A stretch of 64,000 nucleotides of DNA from Thozetella sp. PMI_491 (Eukaryota > Ascomycota > Sordariomycetes > Chaetosphaeriales > Chaetosphaeriaceae): the NCBI GenBank assembly GCA_021432635.1, contig MU270037.1:202122-266121 (forward strand), given 5' to 3'. The notes under the pieces were generated by a model that was not told where the DNA came from, did no database searches, and saw only the letters and a list, made by a program, of their open reading frames with translations. Every line of letters begins with the position of its first letter. Positions within the stretch are counted from its first letter, which is position 1. This document shows positions 56,482-64,000 of this stretch, piece by piece. Both the position numbers and the translations under genes were made by a program.

Positions 56482-58622
56482 TGCTTCGGGCCTCTTGTAA
56501 TATCGTAGTATAAGAGGGTAGTGAGAATATGGCAGTAAACAACCGTAAGCGAGGAACAAAGGTAAGACCTCAGTCAGTGCTATGGTAATGATCGCGTTTC
56601 TGAAGCGATCTTTGCAAACCACGGGTAACACTTTGTGAAGGTCCGTGGCTCGATTGAATATAGTAGGATTAAAAGCTAGCTCTAGGGATATTCCAAGCTG
56701 ATTCTTGAGGAGCGTCTTGTACTTAACGACCACTTCCTTTCTGGAGATGTAGCAGATGGCCCCTCTTTAAAACTCTCCTGACTCCTACCCGACACTCACA
56801 CGTTATAAGTCTTGACTCCTCATAAGGCTGCGGGGTTTAAAAGAGTCCGACCCTGTGGGGTTTAAAAGAGTCAGATCCTGCAGGGTTTTATCTTGTAGCT
56901 ATATCAAAATGAGACCCTCCCCACCCACCTAAGGAAAGCGCTAAGGCTTAGGCGTGCCGAAGGTGTTTTAACTATGCTACACAGAGAGCTGGGTAGCCAC
57001 GCCTTTATTACATTGTACTTCTTCTCATTCTCAGAGCTACGTCTACTACGAGTAACGTCGCAGCTGTCTTCTCGGTATATAGAATTTTAAGGTCTGCCGA
57101 AAGGCAGGAAAACATGTAGAAGATAGTTTGGGCATAGGTAGAATGTTACAGATGAACATAGAGAGATTTCCTTTGGCTAGGGCTTTTTTGGGACGATAAT
57201 TCTGACCTCGATTTACGACAAGAAATTCAAGGAGGTCAATGATTGGAAAAGCAACCCCATCCTCGTGATATTTCATAAGCTACAATGTGATGGCTTTCAA
57301 TTAAGGACTGGAAACCCCATTAATAGATTATAATAGATGCTAGAACTCATTCCTTTAGGTCTTTGCTGAATTTCCTTAGTATAATTGACGACTGCGAAGA
57401 GGGTGGTGGGAAGAGGGTATGCTCTCTATAGCCAACTGCTATGAGACATTCGCACCATCACCTATGGGTTGCAAATGGCCGAGCTATTCCTTGTCTCGAC
57501 TGCATTGCTGGTGATTTGGCCGATCGCGTTGTTATTCTGAGTGAACGTAAGCATACTGAGCTCAGCGGACCTTAATTCTCAAATCGTGTTGGTTAACTTC
57601 GCTGAATGCCAGCCGCGCAGGCAAGCTGTCTCCTTCAGTTAACCCATTTCTCTATGATTAATCTAGTTGCAGGCGTGGGAGACCAGTTTCAAACAAACAA
57701 GATTGTTTGTAAGCCCCGAGCCTTTGAACGTGATACCCTTGACTTGACGCTACATCTCAAACATGACCCAGGCGTTACTAATCTAAGAAGAAAGTAGGAA
57801 CGAAATTGACTACTCGTGCGCAGCCAGGGATCATACTACATGAACCGCTCCGAAAATGTGGAACTCGGCCTAGGCGAATACCACGTATTGATCTGGATCA
57901 GCGCCCTTCGTCGCCATGGAATCCTCCCCGGTGAGTACGTGGTCAAACTAGATGCTGACCGTTACCGCGAGAAGCCCATTCGGATTGGGTTTTCATATGA
58001 CTATATGCCTGCCAAATGCAAGACCAACAAAACAGAAGTGGAGAAGGCGGCTCGTAGAGGCCACAGGAAAATATCGCAAGGAGAAGTATCACAAATCTGT
58101 CGTGAAGTGGGCACAAAAGTCCAGAGAGCGATGTCATCGAGATGCGGTCCACAAACGCGGGAAAAGAGTCAAGAAAATGGCAAGAAGGAGGGAGAAGGAG
58201 AAAAAAAAAAGAAAGTAAAATATAAAAAAGGAACGAGAAGAGGTGGAGGGTTTTGCTGGTGGACACCATGCAATCAATGAAAGGAATGATTGGGAGAAAC
58301 CGGCCATAGTCAGGTGAGTCGGTATAATCGAAGATAGAGCAGGAGAATTTCCTATACACATGTTACACATCTAACTGATACTCCACCGCAAACGGGCTAG
58401 GAAGCTGCTTTAGGAACCAATCTCGATAAAGTTTGGTGAATCTAATTATAAAAATCTTCGTAAGCCGTCTAGAAGTGCTTTTTTTTTTCACATCAACTAG
58501 GCATCTATCTTTCTAGATATTTAGACTACGACTTAAGCATATAGTAACTGCTTTATAGGGCGTTAGATCGACACACGTTACAGCAGCTAGATTTCTCATC
58601 CTACATCTACATCAGCAGTACT
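56482..58622. other. Intergenic with a 25-bp tandem repeat
   Basis: No supported gene. Just upstream of the acyltransferase lies a 25-bp repeat. A plus-strand frame at 57816-58280 starts with plausible sequence but dissolves into an A-rich Lys run; I cannot assign it. Confidence 0.5.
56831..56890 (+). repeat. 25-bp tandem repeat, about 2.4 copies
   Basis: GGGGTTTAAAAGAGTC begins at 56832 and 56857, and a partial third copy starts at 56882, giving a strict 25-base period. It sits about 350 bp upstream of the acyltransferase start. Confidence 0.85.
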
Positions 58623-59515
58623 CTAAGCAACGATAAGATTACCATATTTTGTCATGAGATATCCTATTGGGTCATCCCTCTGGACATGGAACCAAGCCCC
58701 GGCAAAATGGATTGCGAGCATTCCTGGGCTCCACTTTCTCTCATACTCATCGTAGCAACGAATTTCTTCCGGGTAGGCGTTGATTTCCCACTGCGGAATG
58801 CGAGCCGCGCGCTCAGCCAGAGGTGAGCCGCCTTGCAGAAACATGCGCATAGCGTCTTGCTCGGCCATATAGTCTCCGAAAGGATCCCGCTCGTCATATA
58901 CTTTGCGAATCGCATTGAACATAGCAATTGAGTATGACGATGCACGTGTCAAGAAAGACCCGGCGTTCAGCTCGTTACTACCAAGTGTCAGGGCCGAATT
59001 GCAGGACCGGCCTAACAACCTAACTTACCAATCATACGTAGCCAAAAGATCTACCTGATCAGGTCTGTCATCACTAGCCAGGGCACGGGAAATGACGTCC
59101 GTTATCGGTAGAGACATGTTCGTTATGAGGGTGTCAAAATCTATCCACCAAACCCAGTCATATTTCCCAGTATTAATGACGCGCTCAAGCAAGTCAAATT
59201 TGGTCCACATGACACCGCGAGTGGAGTTAGACTCGAACTCCACAATGAACTCATAGCCATGGCGGTTGGCGTACTCTGTTTAAAATCAGCTTTTTACTGG
59301 CCCCGACTGGCTCGTAAGATCTTCTTACGCGCTTTATTTTGCAATGATTGGTGCATGTAGGATGTCTGGCGTGTTGTGAAGGTTACAATAGCTATACGTT
59401 GTCCGAACCCTAGCTTCGTTGCGTGGATGTTGTTAAAGATGGACAGCAGCGGCCGGCAGACCATCCATAACAGCGCTATTGCCAATGCAATCCATTTTCT
59501 GGTCTTTCGGGGCAT
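58623..59515 (-). CDS. GT34-like (GMA12/MNN10) galactosyl/mannosyltransferase
   Basis: Three exons, 59515-59329, 59275-59029 and 58977-58623, give 262 aa. A type II anchor lies at residues 8-25. The first junction restores NKAQYANRHGYEFIVEFES; the second intron (GTAAGT...GGTAG, 51 bp) restores YDCNELNAGSFLTR. WVWWIDFDTLITN holds the D108-x-D110 metal motif, and the C-terminal WSPGMLAIHFAGAW is the usual family block before the end. Fission yeast Gma12 adds alpha-galactose and Mnn10 adds alpha-mannose to N-glycans in the Golgi. At 262 aa it is shorter than most members but all core blocks are present. Confidence 0.87.
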
Positions 59516-60572
59516 TTTGGTCGATGTGACGTTTTCTGAGGTTAAACATTGGACCAAAGGTGGGCAAGTGAGAAGTAGAGTGTGTCGTGCCTATTTATCC
59601 ACATACGAAGCTGCGGGATTTACTCGTATTTAAGCGCCTCTCGCTAGTCTTTCAGTGTGTAGGTAAATTAGTGGATTCTTAGGCCCACGATTCATACGCT
59701 GCATCTCCGGTTCCCGCGTATATGAAAATCCTGACATCAAATCATGCCTGTATTTACCGCATCGTATCAGGGCTTTGAACTCTAATCTGAGTCATTCACT
59801 AAGCAATGCCACGCCCACTAACCATATTATACTAGATTACACGCTAGTATGTGCTGGATTCCAGTTTTCTTCGCATGAAAAAAAAGTCCCTCTTGGGTGA
59901 AAATGCAGCCTTTGTTCACTCGCACTTCACATGGCCTAGATTCTCATTCGCAATTGAGGGGTTTTCTTCTGTTCGGTCCAATCCACGCCAGAGACGGATA
60001 GGTGGGCACACACTATCCTGATAGCTGCTCCAATAACATTGCCTGACGACAAAACAGTCTTGGGTAATACAGGTCAGAATCATCCAATGGTTTTCCTGGT
60101 CTGGCCAGTAGCTCCGTTTGAGGCAGAGTGTACTTCTTCTCCTTGCCATGCTACCGGATATTCATACAGGTCACGAGGGCTCAGAGATGTCTTTGTCAAT
60201 CTTGTAAGATTCGGGAAACGTAGGCCCCTAAGCTTTTAGATCTTCCCATCGTGATGTTGATACAGACGGTAAATGCGGTATTTCAATATGACACAAAGGC
60301 TAACTAGGTAGTTTCCACGACCATACCATCGGCGCTTGGCCGAGGTATTTTAAAACTTTATTTTTTTCTCGGCCGCTAGTCTTTCATTTCGGTACCATGG
60401 CAAGTTCTAGCTCTGAGCCTTGCTTTTTCATCTATTTAATCACCGATTGCTTCTCTCTCTATGAAGAATTCTTGTCTCTGCTAACCATTGGATCTCTATA
60501 CAGCCTGCTGCCGCCCCTCCCTGCTCTCCTTGCACCATTAGACTCCCCACCACCTCATTCCTCGTTATATCC
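59516..60572. other. Intergenic, promoter of the mucin-like gene
   Basis: No gene seen. The last 250 bp are CT-rich on the + strand before the ATG at 60573, as in many strongly expressed fungal genes. Confidence 0.45.
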
Positions 60573-62180
60573 ATGAGGTTCTCTCTCCTTCTCGTGGTGG
60601 CTGCGGCTAGCCAGGCTCTTGCACGCCCAAGAGCCTTGGCAGGCCGCAAGTGGTTCGAGCCTCGCAACGTACAGCAAAATGCTGACGCAACCACCACCAC
60701 GGTGACAAGCTACACACCGACCACTTTTATCTTTTCCACCTCGACAACGACCACCTCTAGTACCAGTACTACTTCCACTAGTCTTACAACGACTACATCT
60801 AGCACGACTGCGAGTTTCAGCACCACGACCACTTCCACCAGTCTTACAACGACTACTTCTAGCACGACTGCAACTTTCAGCACCACGACCACTTCCACCA
60901 GCGTTTCAATGACTTCCTCTACAACAACATCCACCTCAACCACTGTGACACTCCAGACAACGTTCACAGGAACCACCCTTACTAACACAGCAACCTCTAC
61001 AACTAGTACCACTTCGATAACCACCACTAGCACTACTGCTAGCTTCTCAACTACTACAACCAGCGTTTCAGTTACCGTCGAGGTTGATACATACAATGTC
61101 TATAAAGAAGTCACTTTCACAGATGTATCATATACTACATCCTCTGTCACTACGACTTCGACCAGTCTTACAACGAGCACTGGCACTTCTAGTACTACCA
61201 CAACTATTCCAACTACTTCAACATTAACCAGTTCTCAAACGCTATATTTCTTCACGGATGTCACTAACACAGATACCGCAACTACTATAACATCCACCAC
61301 CGCTATCACCTCCACCACTGCGACTACATCGTCTACGGATATCACCTCTACTACTAGTATCACGACTACTACTACTACTGAGACCACCACCAGTTCTTCT
61401 ACTGACATCACTTCTACTACTGATATCACCTCTACCACTGCTACTGAGACTGACACCACTTTTACTACTGATATCACCTCGACTACCGATATCAGCTCCA
61501 CAACCTCTACAGAAACTGACACTACTTTTACTACCGATATCAGCTCCACAACCTCTACAGAGGTCGATACCACTGTGACTACTGATATCACCTCGACTAC
61601 CGATATAAGCTCCGCAACCACTACGGAGACTGACACTACTTTTACTACTGATATCACATCGACTACCGATATCACATCGACTACGGATGTTACATCTACT
61701 ACGGCCGTCTTCTCCACAACCACAACTGATATTGCGACAACCACGTCTACTATTCTCACAACACGCACGACCGCCAGCACTTCCATTGCCACATCGACCA
61801 AGACTGTTCCCACTACATCAGTCTTCCGTACGACGTCTGTTAGTCTAGTAACTAAATCGATCACTCTGACGAAGTCAACCACGTCGGTATCGATCAAGAC
61901 CGTTCCTTCGACTATAAAGACGACAACCTTCGTGACAAAGGTCACAACTATACCCAGTGTGAAGACAACAATTTCCGTTACTAAGACTTCCACTATCAAG
62001 GTGACACCAGCCACAAAGACGGTGCTCACCACTCAATCTACAAAGACAACTATCTTCGTTACCAAGACCAGCAAAACCATTAATATAACACAAACCCAGA
62101 CCGCATTCACAACCATACCCACGAAAGTAACTACCTTCGTTACTAAAACAAAGTACCAGACGATCAAGACAACTCCTTGA
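60573..62180 (+). CDS. Secreted Thr/Ser-rich mucin-like protein 1
   Basis: Intron-free, 535 aa. A signal peptide (MRFSLLLVVAAASQALA) is followed by a short basic prosequence-like stretch, then about 490 residues dominated by Thr and Ser, a dense O-glycosylation substrate. Sub-repeats change along the protein: TTSSTTASFSTTTTSTSLTT blocks first, then TDITSTTDIS-type blocks, then a Lys-spaced TTIPTKVTTFVTKTK-like tail. There are no Cys residues, no GPI-anchor signal and no transmembrane end, so it should be released or wall-trapped through its glycans. Its start closely resembles that of the gene at 63495, so the two are paralogues. Precise role unknown; adhesin, wall filler or spore mucilage are options. 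Confidence 0.85.
   Translation: MRFSLLLVVAAASQALARPRALAGRKWFEPRNVQQNADATTTTVTSYTPTTFIFSTSTTTTSSTSTTSTSLTTTTSSTTASFSTTTTSTSLTTTTSSTTATFSTTTTSTSVSMTSSTTTSTSTTVTLQTTFTGTTLTNTATSTTSTTSITTTSTTASFSTTTTSVSVTVEVDTYNVYKEVTFTDVSYTTSSVTTTSTSLTTSTGTSSTTTTIPTTSTLTSSQTLYFFTDVTNTDTATTITSTTAITSTTATTSSTDITSTTSITTTTTTETTTSSSTDITSTTDITSTTATETDTTFTTDITSTTDISSTTSTETDTTFTTDISSTTSTEVDTTVTTDITSTTDISSATTTETDTTFTTDITSTTDITSTTDVTSTTAVFSTTTTDIATTTSTILTTRTTASTSIATSTKTVPTTSVFRTTSVSLVTKSITLTKSTTSVSIKTVPSTIKTTTFVTKVTTIPSVKTTISVTKTSTIKVTPATKTVLTTQSTKTTIFVTKTSKTINITQTQTAFTTIPTKVTTFVTKTKYQTIKTTP
60769..60903 (+). repeat. 60-bp tandem repeat within mucin-like gene 1
   Basis: GTCTTACAACGACTAC recurs exactly 60 bases apart (60781 and 60841), with few changes between the two units and a partial third. 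Coding phase is kept. Confidence 0.85.
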
Positions 62181-63494
62181 AGACAAAGATTAACGCCGAG
62201 GTAAGATTGAGCCGTACTTATTTCCTTCCGATTGAATTATCTAGATCATGGTATCGGCAAGGTCACTAACACCGTGCTCGTAACCACAAGCCAGTTATCA
62301 AGATAGTTCCAAGGAATGACATGAGGTGGAGAGAGCACTGGATACAATGCCCCTTGCAGCTGGACGATAGCAGCGGACTTGTTAACTGTGCCGAAATGAG
62401 TAACTGAATTCAACTTTCACCACAGAGGATTTAGGAAGGTGATTTTTCTCAATTCTTGCCAACTTATTTTTCCTCGTGCTACGAGGTTATTTTGTGTTCG
62501 TCCCTACTTTTTACGCGAAGCTATAGTTAATGTACCGCACGCCTTGGGGTAGCTTGCGCATAATATGTAATTTTTTTATTTTATTTTTTCATTTTGTTTT
62601 TCAGTTTGGCAGATTTGAGATTTAAGAATTGTTTTAGCTGAGATCAAATTTAGTTGCCCGCTCTTCTGGTTATGACCGTCGGTAGTGGCGGCGTTTCCTT
62701 GGCTTTCGAATTGGCTTTCTTGGCGCCTTATTAGTGACCCCCAAGGTCTATTTCTGCACCCACTCTTACAGAAAGGCCACTGAATCAGCTTCGTGCCGTG
62801 CTAAACACAGTGTGCCGCCCTCTCTAGAAGTATGACATGTCCGACAACGGGCCGCATTCTTCGGGGTGGGGAGTGTTCGCGGTAGAGTTTCAGTTCGAGG
62901 ATTGGAGGCCAGCGATTATTCAGATTGATCTTGAGCCAGGTTGTGCTGTATAGCGACATATTCCGGAGTAAATTAAGAGACTGCACCATCTATAATGCGT
63001 CCATCTTCACTTTACCATGGTATCCGCTCATCTCAGAATTTCATTCTATAATTAATGACGGTATGTTGTAATCGGCAAACACTAACCACGAGAATATGAC
63101 TCGCTCTAATTTGTGAGCTATAAATCCGGAGAAGCTATAACTAGCTCAAAGGTAAAACACTTCTATCTAAAGGTTTCGGTCACTCTATTACCGGAAACTG
63201 CAGGTGCGGTATTTATTTTCTAGACCCTAACAGTGACCTCTCCTAACGATGGTTTTGGCTAATCGAGTGGGCTGTTTTAAGCTTTTCTCAATCCTCGGCC
63301 GTTGATCGGACGCAGGAATCATCTTCGTAGGTAGGTTAATCAAGCTCGTCTCGCTTTATATTTAATTGCCGAGACCGTCACTCCCATTCCGAAAGATCCA
63401 TGTCGCTTCAGCTGTATATGCCGTACAACGTCGGCTGATTCCTACTCATTTACACCTTATTAGCTAATTCAGTAATTGGGCTACGGTTGCATCC
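62181..63494. other. Intergenic between the two mucin-like paralogues
   Basis: No gene seen. It contains the presumed 3' UTR of the first paralogue and the promoter of the second. I found no obvious similarity between the two upstream regions by eye. Confidence 0.45.
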
Positions 63495-64000
63495 ATGAGA
63501 TTTTCCATATTCCTCCTAGCGGCTGGAGCCGCACAGGCCCTTGCTTATCCCAAGGGTGCTGTGCGGCGTGCCGCAAACGACGACCCTACGTCAACCACTA
63601 CCACTACCACTAGTATTACGACCACCTCCACGGAAATAACGAGCACAACGATAGAGACAGATACCAGTACTATATCAACCACCAGCATCACTACTACCAC
63701 GGAAACAAGCACGACTAGCACTACAGAAACGAGCACGACTAGCACTACAGAAACGAGCACGACTAGCACTACAGAAACGAGCACGACTAGCACTACAGAA
63801 ACAAGCACGACTAGCACTACAGAAACAAGCACGACTAGTACTACCGGTACTACTAGTACCACAGAGACTAGTACTACTAGTACAACTGGTACTAGTAGCA
63901 CTACAGAAACAAGCACAACTAGTACTACTGGCACGACTAGCACCACAGAGACTAGTACTACCAGTACTACAGAAACAAGCACTACTAGTACTACCGGTAC
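63495..64000 (+). CDS. Secreted Thr/Ser-rich mucin-like protein 2 (cut by window end)
   Basis: Starts at ATG 63495 with signal peptide MRFSIFLLAAGAAQALA, nearly the same layout as the gene at 60573. A short basic stretch (YPKGAVRRAANDD) follows, then Thr/Ser repeats open to the last base. From about 63710 an 8-residue unit, TSTTETST, is encoded by a nearly perfect 24-bp DNA repeat, which then gives way to copies with more varied codons. The end, total length and any C-terminal domain are outside the window. Confidence 0.85.
   Translation, partial: MRFSIFLLAAGAAQALAYPKGAVRRAANDDPTSTTTTTTSITTTSTEITSTTIETDTSTISTTSITTTTETSTTSTTETSTTSTTETSTTSTTETSTTSTTETSTTSTTETSTTSTTGTTSTTETSTTSTTGTSSTTETSTTSTTGTTSTTETSTTSTTETSTTSTTG
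63708..63836 (+). repeat. 24-bp tandem repeat in mucin-like gene 2
   Basis: The unit ACGACTAGCACTACAGAAAC plus four bases repeats about five times with only A/G changes at one site, implying recent expansion. Flanking degenerate copies carry more synonymous change. Confidence 0.9.

Noticed and set aside
56482-56733. 84-codon upstream extension of the acyltransferase
   Set aside because: No ATG before residue 85 and no family similarity; kept only as a possible missed exon.
57816-58280. Plus-strand frame with a plausible start and Lys-rich end
   Set aside because: Not recognised, no splice partner, tail formed by an A-rich run; left as intergenic.
60710-62032. Long antisense open frames (up to 265 codons) opposite the mucin-like gene
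   Set aside because: They read as Val/Glu repeats, the mirror of ACN-rich Thr codons, and have no start context or family; shadows of the sense repeat.
1-64000. tRNA, rRNA and CRISPR signals
   Set aside because: No B-box-like GGTTCGAATCC in a tRNA context and no regularly spaced identical repeats; the tandem repeats found are coding or microsatellites.

Overview
The window is nuclear DNA of a filamentous ascomycete (Pezizomycotina). Protein genes are cut by short introns (about 50-90 bp) with GT...CTAAC/CTGAC...AG signals. There are three Zn2Cys6 regulators, two fungal major-facilitator (MFS) transporters plus two decayed ones, a Yvc1-type vacuolar channel, WSC-domain and Ser/Thr-rich wall proteins, and AT-rich retroelement relics. 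No rRNA, tRNA or CRISPR was seen. I joined exons by hand from reading frames, splice signals and family conservation, so exon ends are inferences unless a frame forces them. The species cannot be named from the sequence alone.

Layout. 513-9606: a possible metabolic cluster, partly dead. It holds a class III aminotransferase, a divergent Zn2Cys6 regulator, an alpha/beta-hydrolase with a lost nucleophile and a stop codon, an UNC93-like MFS relic with frameshifts, and an intact Gfo/Idh/MocA dehydrogenase. 9607-16423: repeat-rich DNA around one intact GT32-like glycosyltransferase, including relics of a probable LTR retrotransposon. 16424-25676: an SDR, an NmrA-like protein divergent from a Zn2Cys6/Fungal_trans_2-like regulator, and a Yvc1-like TRP channel. 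26982-28260: a decayed FAD-linked oxidoreductase. 28897-33413: a very large WSC/PAN-like/copper-radical-oxidase gene that is open throughout except for a UAG formed at one exon junction.

34356-43202: a compact and apparently healthy group of regulator, divergent DHA1-type exporter, 4,5-dihydroxyphthalate decarboxylase-like protein and divergent MFS transporter. It looks like an uptake/catabolism module for an aromatic acid. The last transporter seems to use two GC-AG introns. A DHA2-type transporter relic follows at about 43500-44430.

46024-64000: a loosely spaced run of envelope genes: GT25-like glycosyltransferase, single-pass membrane protein, acyltransferase-3 protein, GT34-like glycosyltransferase, and two paralogous secreted Thr/Ser-rich mucin-like proteins, the second cut by the window end. 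The stretches between them are long, low in coding signal and hold microsatellites.

The main puzzle is the repeated loss of Trp codons to TAG in otherwise recognisable genes (hydrolase, FAD oxidoreductase, WSC oxidase). This fits ordinary decay or RIP for some sites. At the WSC junction it leaves one otherwise intact 1,468-codon gene needing an explanation such as a recent mutation, readthrough or A-to-I mRNA editing.
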